The notes under the pieces are model-generated. The model did no database searches, had not been told where the DNA came from, and was given only the letters and a program-made list of their open reading frames with translations. A stretch of 64,000 bases of DNA from NCBI RefSeq assembly GCF_021155765.1, contig NC_060114.1:21930501-21994500 (forward strand). Direction: 5' to 3'. The DNA comes from Diprion similis (lineage: Eukaryota; Arthropoda; Insecta; Hymenoptera; Diprionidae). Of this stretch, positions 11,645 to 26,256 are shown in pieces. The translations under genes were made by a program, and so were the position numbers. How positions within the stretch are numbered: position 1 is the stretch's first letter; each line of letters begins with the position of its first letter.

Positions 11645-14600
11645 TCAAAACTTAAAATTGATACTCAATCGTTGGGCAACCAAGACAACGATAATACGGT
11701 TGCCAAGCACTGCAATTCCGACTTCACTTGTTGAGATAATTATTCCTAAATACGTTTGGTATTTTTTTCGAATCAATAAACATTAAAAGAAAAAATTGAA
11801 ATTATTAGCGACGACTTAACATCCTCAATTTTCATCGTAATCAACAAGCGCTTCTTGGCTGAAGCGTGCAGGATTTTCAATCACACCGATCATAGCATTC
11901 GAGATACTTTTTAAAATAAAAATTCAATCCGATTTTTCATAGTCAACACTTCGAGTACGTTATTGGAAGACAACATGATGAGAAATTTGAAATCAGATAC
12001 AATCGCTCTGTGGAATTTTTATAAGTATAATTTTTTTTCCATACGGAAGACATTATAAAACCACTGTAAATATATTAAACCAATATTTAATTGAAATGTA
12101 ACAAAAACATTACAAGTACCAATTTTCTCAACAGAGATTATGATGTTTTTATATTGTTACAAAAACTTGACTAATTTAACTACAGAACGTGAAACATGAT
12201 ACAGTTATAATATTGCTAAAATGCTTTTGTCGATGAATATGTTGTGTGGGTACACATCCGTCATCGTAGTTGGGCTAAACGCTAGTTGAGAAATTTTCAT
12301 CCAAATCGCCAGGTGCCCAAGCGGGCTGGGCTGAGGATGTCATACACGTGACTCACACACTCAATGGTAACGTGCGCGCTAGCGTACACAATGAATACTT
12401 GAAGTTTTCGTTCTTCAACTTGCCGGTAGATGGCGACTTGACTATCATTCTAGAAGTCAATTCCCACAAGAAAGAAGGGTCTGAGAGATACATATACGTC
12501 TCCCGGTGACGTGCCTACTCATGTTGCAATACTATTATCCATATTAAAATCGAATTTTTTGAAATTGTTGGCCATACCCCAACCAAATTAAAATCCAAAA
12601 ATTAATACGAATACCTACTCTTACGATTTGTATAAATGATTCTCAATAGTGACTGCCCGTGCGTTAACGCAGTTACTACTGTAGAGGTTATCACAGTGAT
12701 ATTCATTTATCATAGAACCACTTTAATTAATCCAACTGCAGTGTCGAAGGTGGTATGAACGCGGTAACCCCTGGACGAAACTATGGACGACAAGTGGAGT
12801 TGTTTTTCTTTTTATCTTAATCAGGCTTGGGCCTAACAGTTCGCCATCGGGAATGCCTCAATTCAGGTCGCATACATATGCTTACATGTTTGTGTGCGAA
12901 AAAGCTCACTTTAGCTAAAAATTCGGGACTTTAAACACAGACTTTACGCACGCAAGGCCAAGCAATCCTCTTACTCTACTTTGCTAAAGCATCCCATCAA
13001 AAAAGGTAAAAACAGATTACGTCGTTTAGCTCAAACCATTCGTTTTAATTCTATGGTATTTCATGGTTGTTCAGCAACTTTTTTGACTAGTACCACCCAA
13101 TTAAATCAGTAACGATGAAAAAGGTGAGATCTGCTGGAGCCCGCCGCCGCTGCCGCCGTCCTCGCTATGACGGTCTCCTCGTCGTCCGTGCTTGCCTCGC
13201 AGACGCCTCACTCGCTAAAAAAAAAAATTTAAGAAGGGCCACTCGCGGCCCACGTTGTTAGTTTCTGTCAGTTCTGCTGCGGATATCCCGGACGCGGTGC
13301 AGCTTCACGGATCTGGCGGGCTGAGCGCTATCACCGATACAGCCACATACTCCGTCCTATGGGACATGGCCTATAAAGCCAATACCTAATGGTTTAAAAA
13401 AAAAAAAAACACTTCGTCCTGGTGTTTCATCTTGTAACGATATACCCACCTGCTCCCCCCCCCCCTACTTTCGTTGTTGCGATAAAATTCTGGGCAGCGG
13501 AATTCATCCGGATACGGGAACTCAATAAAGACTTCCTTTATCATGCCGCCGGTCGAAGCCGTCAATTGGGTGGCGCCTTAGTGAAATAAATAAAGAAAGG
13601 GGGTGACAGAAGGGTAGGGAATGGTAGGGAATAGAAAGAGGGCTATTTAAATAAAAAAGGTGAGAAGAGAGAAAGCGACAGTAGGTGTTACTTCTGCTTA
13701 TCTTAAGAGAGCCGGTAACAGGGAGAAGGCATAAGTTAACGCCGGTCAGTGACACCCGAGTTCGTAGGCTCGCGCAATCAGCTTCGGGTAGTTACCGCCG
13801 GAGGGTAGCACTACGTGGCCGCGCTGTTGGCCGGCTAGACACAAACAATCGTTCCCGACCTTTGACATCGGACGGACGGGTAACGGAAGGATCTCAAAAT
13901 TTACCACGGGAACAACTTGCGCTATTTTCATGGAGAAATTTCGAGCATTTCATCGACTCTGAGCTGTTGAAGCAGGAAGAACGACAATGCTCGTGCCATT
14001 GCAGCTTGCCGTTACGGTGGCATCAACAAGTCTTGTTGCGGCAGCTTACCGCGAAACGAAGAAAGGATTACAGGTCACTAATGATCCGCGAGGACAACGA
14101 AGATGCAATCAACACCGTTCGGCCGAGGGAGCGGGGAGAGCGAGGGAGAAGAAAGAAAGAAAGGCACCTCTGCAAGTACACACGGCGACACGAAGGTTCT
14201 GGAGAATTCTGCCACCAAAACTAAATTCGAGAGAGAAGCACAAGGGATGAGGCGAAAACACGACAGAATCCTTCAGCTCGTCTCTATCGCTTTCTGGCAC
14301 GAAAAATTAAAAAATTAGTAAAATCGGACATGTTTCATAAAAGAAACACTAAAAATACAAAATAAGCTAATCATTATACAAACTGCTGATTCTTGGAAGG
14401 CAGTGTGGAATTATTCTTTTAATGAATTAAGTAGGTCGTTCTCTATGGTGCTGAGGTATAGGGCCATCTCGGGGCAGACTCGGAGCAAGCCCCAGATACT
14501 CTACCACTTTTCAATCAGTAGTTCGACAACCTAGCTCCCCAACGGGGTAGGGAGCATTTCAGGTATTACGCATGATAGGCTAGTGTAGTTTGCGATTGTC

Positions 14601-17600
14601 ATTTTTAAAAATTCGTATCTCAAGTATCAAATATGGATCGTAAATGGTCAGTGCTAGCCTAATTTACCAATACGATCTTCTCACTGACAACTTATACATG
14701 CTACAGACTTACCATTTTCATGAAAACTGTTAGCTGAATAGCGATCTACCGGTAATATATTTAACTTGGTGGTTCATCAGCCGGTATGATCACTCTGTCA
14801 TACACCTAGGTGTCGGTAGAGGTCACAGCATCGCCTCATACTATATTCTGCGTTGCCGCGATGAAAGAAGAGTATTCGACATCTCGTATGTAGTCCGAAG
14901 GATTTATGTGACACCTGACGATATCTCAAATGTTTAGCAGATCTGTTTATTGAATATTATCAGTGCTGACATAACTTTAGTCAATGCATATATTTTACAC
15001 TTTACTGAGAAGCCTTGTCATACGGCAATGCCTCAATATAATGTTATAGTGACTAAGATGAATGAGATACTGACGGATAATTAAAGATGAAATAAAGATA
15101 CTTTGCTTTCAAAAATAGCGATGCTTCTATTTCCACAGGATACAAAAAAGTAAAAACATTGTTACTATTAATTTATCCACCAAACTGAACGGGTTATAAA
15201 GTTACCTACATACGTGTGTCCTAGAGTTTTCATTCCTCATATTCTCGCGACGTTGGATATGAAAGCGAGAACACTGAAAGCACCAATATCCCCTAACCCC
15301 TGCTAACCCCACCTTTTTAACAGAGTAGGTATGTCGGCACCTGGACCAAACCATACTACCACCGCTACAACTGCCCCCATCTATATACCTTCACCCTTCC
15401 TTGTTTCCCATATATCTCTGGGGTACTGCTTATATAACTTTTTTTATAATGTCTCTCCCTTTGCATCATGTACTGCACTACGTATAATACAGAACCCTAT
15501 AGCAATCACCCGGAAAAAGCTTCTGTAGAAATCTAGAACTCTTCTCCTCCTTTTTTAACCCCCTCTTTTAGCCCCTTTCACTCCCCTCCCTTCTCTCTGC
15601 ACCGCAGATTTAACCCCCTACTCGAAGGGTTGTTTTAAATAATAATACAATACGAGGACCAGCGTCCCGACATAAGTCCTACCACCAGGACTTTGCTTCA
15701 GTCGTATAAAGCTGCAGAACAGGGTGTCGTGCAATTTTTTTCTGCTTCGTGATTGTTTTATACCTAAAATAAATTAAAAAAATTACTTTGCGAATTTGCC
15801 ATGCTATAAGTTTTTGTTGCATATACTGTTGGCAGTTAGACTGATCCGTTATCGACGTAGACCTATTCTTGAATCATAAGCTACTTGGGATTTGCAGTAG
15901 AAGAAAATCTGAATGGCTTTATCTTTTAATTTAACTTTAATGGTTTAAGACTTATGCTGGGATATGAACTATTACAAAATTGTGTTAAATGTAAATGTTG
16001 AAATTCTGAAACTGTGAAGTGGAGTGAAAAATGATATTCAAGTGCAAGTTAAAGAGGCGGTGAATAATCGGAAAGTAAGCGAATCAAAGCTTTTCACCAT
16101 TATCCCGAAGCATATATCTGTCATGAATTCAGTTTCAGTTTCTTAACGGCTTGTAGATATCGAATCACTAAAAATCGAACTGACGGCTCCATAGGTTTGA
16201 CAATATGGCGGAAACAAATGGTTGTGATTCGCTAAAGCATATGCCTAGCACCCGTATAAAACAACGCTATTTGGGATGTGTTTCTTAAGTACGGTCAAAA
16301 GTAAGCCAATGAATATTCTTTCCTTTTATACACAAGACAGTGATTTGATTAATATGCAGGAGACATCAGAACTTATACTGCAAGACTCCTCAGCCCAATT
16401 GATTTCCTGTAACATGTCACAATTACGTTGGTCAAAGCTTAGCACCGCGTTGATCACCGAGTCCTATGATTTGTCCGTTTGAAAGTCTTAAGTAATTCGA
16501 TTTATACTTTTCCTATGTTGATTGTTGAATAGGTACTGCATAAAATAGATTTCAACGGGTTGTGTATTTTTGAAGCGTGTGTGATGCGGGTGATGTGTGC
16601 TTAACTCAACAGAATTTGTACGTGTAATGTGTATGTATCGGTGTGCACGCCCGTTTTATAATACTGCTCTTGGGCATGGAATACTCGAAACAGAAAGAAT
16701 CGATCCTGGGTTTTCTGAAGACAGGCTTTTTTCCCGCGCACCAGGACAACGGTCGAGGGTTGGTAGTAGGGCTGGGGCCAAGGCGAGGGCAAGCGCGGTG
16801 AGGAAGGGAGGAGGGGAGGATTTGGGGTGGATGCGAGTGTTTGAGGGTTGAGGAGGAGAGAAGAGAAGAGAAAAGAAGCAGCAGCAACTTAGGTTACTCG
16901 AGGCGCGGTTTAAGTGGAGCGCGAAGGAACCGCGTGACGTTAAATTTAAAGGGGTAGATGACCCGTCGTCCGTAGGTCGTGCATGCCTTGATTTCTTCTT
17001 TTATATTACCATTACTCCACTCACGATGACATTTTCATTTTTCGTTTCCTTTTTTGTGGCATGTTAACCAACCTTCTTCAGGCCTCCGCGGTCGTCCGAC
17101 CGAAACAGATATTTAATCGATGTTTCACGCCGGAATGAATCTCAGCCATTGTATAACACACGTATAGCGATATACAGGATTATACCAGAGGCGGTTGTTA
17201 CTTCGGTAGACGCTAGGTTATCCAACGTTTTTTGAATTTATCAAGAGGTTACAAGATCCCAGTGATCAAGCATGTTTGCAGTATTGAAATAGAAGAGACG
17301 AATAACTACATGTTTGCGACAGTCGGTCTCCTATAATGCAATGAATTGTTCTTCTTCGGGTTTAATGTATATAACTCGAAAACTTCGATAGATGTTCAAC
17401 TTTTGTAACCTATGACTCAATCGTGTTTAGCCATATTCTGAAAGAAATATCAATAATTCTACATATTAGTGCAATGTCGGCTCACTCCATATCAATCCAT
17501 ATCAATCCTTTCAAATTGGCAGGTATAACTTTTCGTTAATGGGACCGCCTGATCAGAACGAATCACGCATACGAGACTATGGCTACTCAGCTGTAACCTA

Positions 17601-17939
17601 CCCTTGAAAATTAAGCGACAGTTGTTTAATCGGAAGGTTGAAAGTGGCGTTCTGTTGTCCCGGGTCAGTGGGATTTTTCACGGTGAAGTTTTTCACTCCC
17701 CGTGCAGCCTGGACGGAATTACAGGCATATGCAAGAGGAGAAGGATGATGCAGAGGTTAGGTGTATTGGTGTATAGGTGTGGCATACAAGGTACAAGGCA
17801 GCTAGACCCTAGCGCTACCCTTAAATTACGCAAGCATGACACGACAAAATGTAAAATTAAAAAATAACGGTGATTCTGATTGAACTCGGTTAGTTTTTTT
17901 GTCGATAGATAGAGAGCGGTACGGGGAGAGCGAAATAGT

Positions 17940-17946
<7 letters not shown>

Positions 17947-17973
<27 letters not shown>
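17947..17973. repeat. (AG)n microsatellite
   Basis: Uninterrupted AG dinucleotide run. Open frames reported across it encode only Arg/Glu or Ser/Leu alternation. Confidence 0.9.
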
Positions 17974-17977
<4 letters not shown>

Positions 17978-20749
17978 AGAGGTGGCTGCCTGCTGCATTA
18001 TGCGCCTCTCTCAGCACAGGACACATCGATAGGCGCGTCATCATATGGGTACTCATACACGGAAGGGAAGGAATGGAACGCAGGGTGTCGAATAGACGGG
18101 GTACGCCATCCATCGACACACGGCTGGTTCCATTGTGCTCTTTCCTTCATTATTACCCAGCTTTGGAAGGCTTGGATCACTCCGCAGACATTTTGTCGAT
18201 CTAAAATATACCCTAGAGGTAAATTGATACGACCACTCATATTGTTATACCTTCCAATTCCTTCTGCTGGGACGATTCAAATCCGCGGAATGTACGTGGG
18301 TACATTCAACGATGCAAACATAACACTTTTTTAATTCTCTTTTAATCGGTTTGAAAATTTGAAGTCGGGGAAGGCTGATAATAGACTAAGAATAATTGGT
18401 GCTGTTAGAGTAGTGATTTTCGTAGTTGGGTCTACACCCAACGTTAAATCTTAGATCGTTTATACATAGATCATAACAAGTGTTCGAATAAAAATACGTC
18501 TATAAAACTATACAGCATTATGGTGACCGCGGTCATATTATCTATATGTGACCCGAAACACTGTTTGTTTGTGCTTATATTTTATTTTTATAGTAGTACT
18601 TTGCGTTTATGGAGATTTTCATCGTTTCGCGCATGCGATCACTCGTCCTCGAAGTCCCGCGAAGAACGCTTCTTGATATGGCCAACTGAATTTATCGCGG
18701 ACTATCTTACGCCATTTAACTCTGTATCAGCTTCTCTCCTCCCACTTATTCAGGTTCTTATTACCCTTGAAAAAACGATGTAAACAGAGAACAACGAAGT
18801 CAGTTCAACTCCCGTCGTGCACAAATCGTAGGCAGTTAGACTCAACGGGGTGCAGGTAGATCTTGCTACATCTTTATAATGTGCATTGTAGGTGTAAAGG
18901 TAATAAATATGCGCGTCGTTCGCCATTTTCCTCGGAAGCGCCCCCAACTATACCAAAAGTGAATGTTATTGAGTTGTGCGGAACTGGAATGCAGGGAGGG
19001 TAAGTTTGGAAGACCGGGCCGTACAATAGTTCGTACATTTTTGGTGGGTTGGGTCACCCTGACCCTCTCGGGGTGTCCGCCCTCTGCCCATTGGTCAGAG
19101 CCCTGTCCTTCGGCAGGGCTATCGATTATTTGTTGTCAATTCGGGGCCTGTAATAAGCCGGGTTCCCTCTTCCTAACGTATACCTCTCCCGAGGGGGTGG
19201 GGTTTCGCAGTCTTTGACGAAATATGTAATTAACGTTGAATGAATGTTTTATCGACCTTATCTTGGTAATATTCGCAGAGTTCTCGGTGCTGAGGTCGGA
19301 ATGAAAGAAAGTCAGAAATTGATGTTTCAGCCCCGAGGGGGCCTTCCTGGAAGAAATAATTAAATACTCTTAAACCTCACGTCTGAGGTGAATCTATCAA
19401 TATAAAGAAAAATTTCCAAAAAGCAACGCAAAATCGGTGGGCATTAGGTCACAATCCGTATCGTTGTAATTATTTGACAAAATATATAATTGACGCTCGC
19501 ATGCCGCGATCGGATAATTTTCAACACCTATCATTTTTTATCCATTCATCAAGAAAGCACATTTGAAATTGGGGTAAATATCATGTCTTGGTAGTATGAG
19601 TGTTACATAGATTTCTGCATCGTGTAATTGAGAGTAACGCAACTTCACATGCATACAAAATATTCATATTCTTAGCTGCTGTTTCGATAATAATTTTTTG
19701 TTTCCTCGAGCAGAGCTCGAAACTTTAAATATAACAATAATGAATTGTAGGGTGCTTGATGACAGAGCGCTTTAATCAATGCACGCAGTGCGGAACAATG
19801 TTGGTAATTCGTCAAGTATTTCTTACCCTGTGAGTGTTATTCTGCGATTTTACAAACAGCGTAGCAAATTTTTGTTGTTACTTAAGTTATATTTTGAGTG
19901 ACGTATATTGGCTAGGTTCTCTAATTCAATCTCCGCATGCAATCGTGAATATCACAATATATTTGCGCTTCTTTCATATATTTGCATATTTGAGCAGAGG
20001 CAAATGATGAATACAGTAACGTATCCAGTCACGAATAAAGGTTCGTATAAACATGCGTCCTGGTATGCACGGGGAAAGCATAACAGCCATTTTGTTTGAA
20101 ACATTCGCTTCACTACTTTACTTACAACCGTGCTTAATCATAAGTAAACGTTAAGTATCATAATTTGATCCTTCAGAAGACAGACAACATTTATTCTACC
20201 CTGCAGGATAAAGAAACAAAGTAAAATACTAATAAAGAAGCATCGACTGCAGGCAAAACTGTCATGTAAGAGTTGAAAATATCATAATTTCCTCTTTCGT
20301 TTCTACGGCATCTTATATTTTCAAAAGCTTATAAATTTTCACATGTTCACGAGTAAAAAGATTTTCATAAATTTTGAATGCGATTTTACTCCATGATCCT
20401 CCCAAGGGAATCATCACTTTATACCTCACTGTAATATTTGCTCGATTAGCAGTATTTTTCGTCATCAGGAAGTTGAAGTTGCCAACTTCCTTTCTTGAAA
20501 TAGTGCTATATAGATATGATTTTCTTTTCTTCATTTTTGCACCCCAGCACTGATTGAGAAGATGTATATAAAATATACCCATTTCAAACCTCACATGGTC
20601 CATGGTGGAAGAAATTTAATCGAAATAATTACTGACTGATATAAAACTCGCCAGTTTCTAACTGCGACGTGTGTGCAATTATATTCTGATTCAAAATTCT
20701 CCATATGCATTCGTTCTCGGAAATGAGATTAGTACCTATTTCATCTCGA

Positions 20750-21330
20750 ACCCACGCCGTATTAGCGAGAGTAGGCGGACTTGATACGATAGTCTATATT
20801 TTTTTGCGTCTGTCGGATCGAATACGGAGAAAGCTTGAGCCCACGACTCAAAATGAAGAAGTTCCGCTGCCTCCCTTCCGTTCAAACAACACTGCGGCGA
20901 AAAAGATGGATTGTGAAAATCGATCGGCTCGATCTGGCGAGACGCAAACATGGCCATTGGCTAATTATCGATAAACGGATGGTAATAGGTTTGGGACTCG
21001 CCATTTTGTGGGTAGCTGATACCCGCCTGCGCAAAAGAATCATTTTTTTCCGGCCTCCGCGCCGCTCTTCTTGGACATGCCGGCAACGCTCAGGCATCAG
21101 GCTCCCAGGTTCTCCACGCGTAGGCAAGCGGCCGCGCAAATGTGGTCGGGTGCGTTGGTGCGAGGGGTTCCGGAGGCGGTTTCTGATTGGTTGGCGGCTG
21201 TCGCGTGACGTCAGCGCGGTGCGAACCACTGAATGAGTGGAAAGAGAGGAAGGAGCAGGAGCTGCGGTGCCGCGGCTGCCGAGGTCCACGGGCGTCGCGA
21301 ACGTCGAGTGTATGCCGGGCGTTGGGGGGG
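20750..21330. promoter_or_regulatory. GC-rich promoter-like island with CRE and CCAAT motifs
   Basis: This is the most GC- and CpG-rich non-coding stretch of the window. It contains a full palindromic cAMP-response element TGACGTCA at 21206-21213, an inverted CCAAT (ATTGG) 17 bases upstream of it, and a CTCGCCATTTTG motif near 20999. Open frames exist on both strands (133 codons on +, 167 on -), as expected from high GC, and neither looks like a protein. It may be the promoter and non-coding first exon of a gene with long introns; which strand is transcribed cannot be told. Confidence 0.35.
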
Positions 21331-21651
21331 CGTCGCGACGCTTCTGATCACAAATTCCTGCATTCTGACGACAAGTTTCGTCCATAGTGGACCTACCATC
21401 TCGGGTATGACCGCCACATACCTCTCCACAATATATTCACCTTCGCACATCTCAAGGGAACGCACGTCGATCTGTTGTGATTTTGCATTTGTATACATAC
21501 TTTCGAATCTTCGACCCACCATTCGTCGAACACATCCTCTGCTCAAGGCTTTCAAGTGTGACGTAACATAAACTCCGTTATTTAATACGTTTCATACACA
21601 TTTTCTTTAAATTTTAAACACCTTTTTGTGTAGTTTTGTTATTTCAATCTC

Positions 21652-21655
<4 letters not shown>

Positions 21656-21718
<63 letters not shown>
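21656..21718. repeat. (CA)n microsatellite
   Basis: A CA run of about 55 bases followed by two imperfect units. It accounts for the His/Thr and Val/Cys repeats in the open frames that cover it. Confidence 0.95.
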
Positions 21719-21719
<1 letters not shown>

Positions 21720-24700
21720 GTAGTGCAATCGTTTGCTAACCATTCTCTTGTTCTGCAGCACATATTTACCCGTAATCGCATAATTACCGTACAATCATTT
21801 TTCTGCATTTTTACCGCATCAATATTTAATCGCAACGAGCATATCTAACCATAACCATAACCTATCGAGTGATATCCACATAATTGTTAATCAATTGTCA
21901 GCTGCAATCCGACTGACAATTAGAAGAAGCTCATTCGCTGATGAAAGTGATAATTATTCTGTATTACGGAGGATCTCGCAGGAGAATTGAGAGGTAAGGA
22001 TATTTATTACGTACCTTCAATTAGATCTGTTTTTAAACTTCGAGCGCCACGGATTCAAATGCAAGGGGGGTAGAAAAAATACTGTACATCGTGTTTCGAT
22101 GCTTTGGACTTGCAGTGTCTTTAAAAACGAATAAACGAATGATATGTATATTGTCAAGTTTGATATTTAATTATAATGTACTTGAATTTTACGAATAGAA
22201 ATTGTGCACATTGAGGAGGATAATCACGTATACATTTACTCTTCCATGTGTCACAATCAGCAGTTACCTGTCTATTGACTTTATTCCGATGAAACTTTGA
22301 TTACATGCACTGTAATAAATGTTAAGGTTGGCCAAAATTGCCTGGTGTGGACCGCTATAGTACAATGTTTTTCGTCAATTCGGAAATCAAACATCAAATA
22401 GTCTTTGATTGACACGAAATAACAATTTATAAAAGTCCACACCAAATTTTTCTCACAGTATATGCGAGTGGAACATTAAGTTCGCCGCTTAACCACATTA
22501 GGTAAATCATGTGAACTGTAAGGGTCCAAAATTGAGCCAATTTTCTGGTTATATATATATATATATATATGTATATATTTCACGTTTAACGACGTGATCT
22601 TAGCTGTGATCGTTTATCGCCGTTGTACCAATTGATATATTCTGAAGTATTCAAATATAAAAATCCATCTTTTCCCCCCACTCAGCAGTTAAAAAATGAC
22701 TCTGTTTTGTCTGCGGGGTTATCTGAGTGGTGGATGTTCTGCAGTAGAAGATTGTCGCGCGTGAACGAAGCATAACTCGATGGTTACGCTCTGACAGCCA
22801 AGTCGCTGGAATCGTAATTGAGGGTTTTTATTTTCATCCTTTTTTTGTAAAACGTTTGTTCATCCGTGATGAAATCTTGGTTTAGATCAAGAGAAAACTA
22901 TTGTTTGTCTCGTAGCTCGATCATAGTTCGAGGGAGGAGGAAGCGGTGAAGGGGGCGAAGGGGGCGAAGCGTTGCCCGTTCTGCTTCACTTGTAGCACGT
23001 AGTTATTTAAGCGGTACTAACGGCGAGTGTTTTTTTCCAATATGCTTTTCTTATCCTGCTGTTGCGTAGCCGCAGGTTTTATCCCAGCGAGGCGTTTTCG
23101 TTTCGGAATATTGTGACTGGTAAAAAATTCCCGCAGTTTATGTCTTTTTTTCTTCTTCTTTTTCTTATTTCCTTTTCTTTTTCATCTCTTGCTTGGAGAC
23201 AAGACTAGTAGACGGCTAAAAAGCGGAGCGAAACGAATCTTCATCGACAAGGTTCGTTTCAATGCTGCTTGATGGAAACCGTTCGATTGTACGGGGAAGC
23301 TGATGTTTTTTGTGTACATCTTATACGTATACCTTATACCTACCTGCCGGGCGAAGGGAGCCCTCTTTTCTTATTTACGAACGAACGAGACGCGTGTAAA
23401 ATTTCGTATATATATATATGTATATCCACATGGAAACTGTATACAATTTCTATAAAGTATACAGGAATCATTAAAAGCAATAGAAAATGACTTGATAAAA
23501 ATTATTGCTATGCCATCGAAATGTCTTTCATAGATTTACTCCAACAACTATACAGTGTATATAAATATTCATGTTTTCAACGATTTGGGAGGTTCATGAC
23601 TTTTTTTTTCTCAAACTTAGTATTTGCGTTACTACACGGCTCCAAACTCTTCAGCCTGTATCGATTGGTGTTGATAACTATACGGTGTACAATTTAAAGA
23701 ACGGCATGTAGAGAACTTATCAAATCCCATACCCGCACTCCATCATTTCCGTCGCTATTCGGTTACTGAGTTTAAACTTGACAAGATTAGTTTTGGATGG
23801 GAGGGAAGGTTGACGTTGGTTGTCAGTTTGTCACCTACTCAAGCGACTTATTGTTGTATACCACGGCATTATGTCACGGTATTATAACACACGAAAGTGG
23901 TTTGGGAATGGAGATACCAAGGTTTTCGGCTGAATTCTTGTAGTGGAAATGAGTTTCAAAGTGCAGATTATTTCATGTTTATTCAGGTTGTAACTTGTGA
24001 GCGTGAAAAAATGATCCTGTCCCCTTTGGTGCCTCAAAAACTCTCCGATGCTTGAAAACTCATCCAAGTACTCGTGGAAGAAAAGAATGTGTAGAGTAGG
24101 TACGGTTCCCCTCGAGAGCTCGTCAGGTTATCAGCGCTCCTCGATGTCTCATGCACATCACGCCGTATACTTTTTGCTTCAACACCAGCCACGGATAATT
24201 GTGATTTTTTCGACAACCTATGTGACGATCGACGTATGTTACGTTCAACACTGTAATTACTCGGGTTATCGGCTGCGGCGAGGTTAAAGAAACAGAAATG
24301 AATTCTTATCCCCGTTGTCACGCTCTTCACTCTTTCGCGTCTACGTGTCATCAAGGGTGTAGAGTTTTCACAACGGCACTCAGCCACTCGAAACTCTGGG
24401 GATGAAAGTGCACTTAAAACCACGGTGATATCTTTGTTACAAAAATGAACACGTTCGGGGTAGAGGGTGACGGATCTTTCACCGCAAATGGATTTTTGAT
24501 ACCATTTACAAGACGATGTTTGAATCTTGCCTCACGAAAGTTTAAACCTCGATCCTTCAATGTAGCTGCTTGTGAAGTTTGAGAACTACTGCGTCAAGGT
24601 TAGGTACTGGCGAGTACCTATGTACCCGTACATATTCGTACCTACAGTGTCGATTGCAGCAGTTGAAGCTGGTGCTTTGGTCAGAACCCATGAAATTATC

Positions 24701-26256
24701 TTCACCGCTTTTCGATCGAATTCTTCGCTCTTTCTCCCGCTGTGAACGTAACCTTCTTCATCCATATAGCATTGCAGATATACATATCTCTCACGAATGT
24801 ATACAACCACCTTTAAACCGCAGACACCACCAAAGATGAAAAAATTTATGTCTTCATGCGGTAAGTAGAGCTGTTTTACACAACTCAGACATCATCTAGA
24901 CACCGTAGCATATGGCAACTCTGTCTTAAGTTGTGAAACAGTTCTCTCTAACCTCGCTTTTACGATTCAGTTTCTCACAGAATCCTAGTTTTTGTTTTTT
25001 GCTTGTTGAGGAAACAATATTTCTCTGGGCGGTGATGAGTTGCATTGTAGAATCATTGTGACTTCTTAGACGGCGTATATTGCTTCCGTAGGTTCGTCAT
25101 CTTGCAGCTCTTGGGAAGCTGACGATCGACTACAGGCACTTTTAGAAAAATTCTGACGCCTCCGAGATCATGCAAGTACAAACAGCACAATTTCGAAAAG
25201 TACCATGATGTAATAAAAATACGGAGGTGCTCAGTGTAAGCTGCAGACCCGTGAAGTTTCAGGAGACGAGGGCTTCACAGCCGTATAGTATCTGAAGAAC
25301 CTCTGCAAGGAATGCTCGCTCCGAGCATGACTTGTATTTACCAGGGTATCTCAGTTGCCAGGGCTTCTCATCCTGAAGAAATACATCAGCCTTGACAGAT
25401 TTTTTTCTCTAAATAACCAACATCACGAAACCATGCTGCTCTTCAAGGCAAGTAATCAGCACATGCACGTGCTACAAAACGAATCGGCTATATAAGATGT
25501 AATTTAATGAAGACTTATATCTTCAAATGTACTTCGGTGTCATTATATTTAGTAGAAGATTTACGTACACTCACATACTACATGGTTGGCTTCCGGTATT
25601 GCATGTTTGTCAAGAGAGAGAAAGGGGCAGCATATAGGGTAACCGGATATTCCAAGATGGCGACTTCCGGGCTTATCCTTTGATCCTACATGAGCTGAAA
25701 TTTCTCGTACCTCCAATAATGAGGAACTTTTAACGTTACGAACCGTATTTTTTTCGTGGTAAATTACACAGGTAAATCGATAAATCTGTTTCTGTATATG
25801 CAGTTTATGTTACTTCTCAGGGTCTTTATATACACGCGGATTTACCCTTCTCTAGATTTCGCGATCCCAAAAAGGACGTGCTCGGGTTCGTAAGGAACTA
25901 GTCTCATTCAAGCTTTTTTTTTAAGCACAAACTCTGATCCTGTCTAAACGATTACTTATACTTCTTTCGCTAATGTCTGCGCATTTTTTATTCTCCTTCA
26001 ATCTTTATTCCTCGCTCAGACGTCTCTGTGAAACTTAACGCGAATGGCTTAATAGATTGAAGACCAACAGGCTCTTGGTCCACACAACCTGGTTGGTTTG
26101 TCGCTATAATAAAGAATCAGACACTCACTTTTTGCTTTCCCAGACGGACCTGAAACTCTAGAGATCACAACGCGTATGATGATTCATACCACGGCGGGGT
26201 ACTAGTATTACATTGATCAGTGTTGTCTGTTCCGTTGAACGTGACAGATTTACCTT
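21719..26256. other. Intergenic, nothing recognised
   Basis: Contains an (AT)n run at 22551-22578, a pyrimidine-rich tract near 23150, and an AAGATGGCGAC motif near 25656 that resembles YY1/Pho-type start-proximal sites. No exon could be supported on either strand. Confidence 0.35.

Larger units (their letters stand above)
8841..20749. other. Long gene-poor stretch
   Basis: About 12 kb in which I could not support any gene. Points of note: an imperfect miRNA-like hairpin at 9668-9766; X-box-like palindromes near 11632-11712; a GC/purine-rich segment with mixed open frames at about 13100-14300; and a consensus splice donor (AG|GTAAGT) near 18998, preceded by a CGCCATTTT motif, which could mark a non-coding first exon. 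The 179-codon open frame at 13685-14224 has an arginine-rich, non-protein-like composition and is treated as chance. Confidence 0.4.

Noticed and set aside
13685-14224. 179-codon plus-strand ORF in a purine/GC-rich segment
   Set aside because: Composition is dominated by Arg, Gln and Glu, other frames on both strands are open too, and there is no domain or splice context. It is best explained by base composition.
17826-18204. Open frames rich in Ser/Leu or Arg/Glu on both strands
   Set aside because: They are products of the AG microsatellite at 17947-17973.
20313-20603. 96-codon minus-strand ORF starting MDHVRFEMGIF
   Set aside because: Looks mildly protein-like but is Lys/Ile/Asn-rich in AT-rich DNA, with no domain, splice sites or neighbours to support it.
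20835-21385. Long open frames on both strands (133 and 167 codons)
   Set aside because: They overlap on opposite strands in a CpG-rich patch where stop codons are rare. Both are Arg/Ser/Pro-rich without protein-like patterning.
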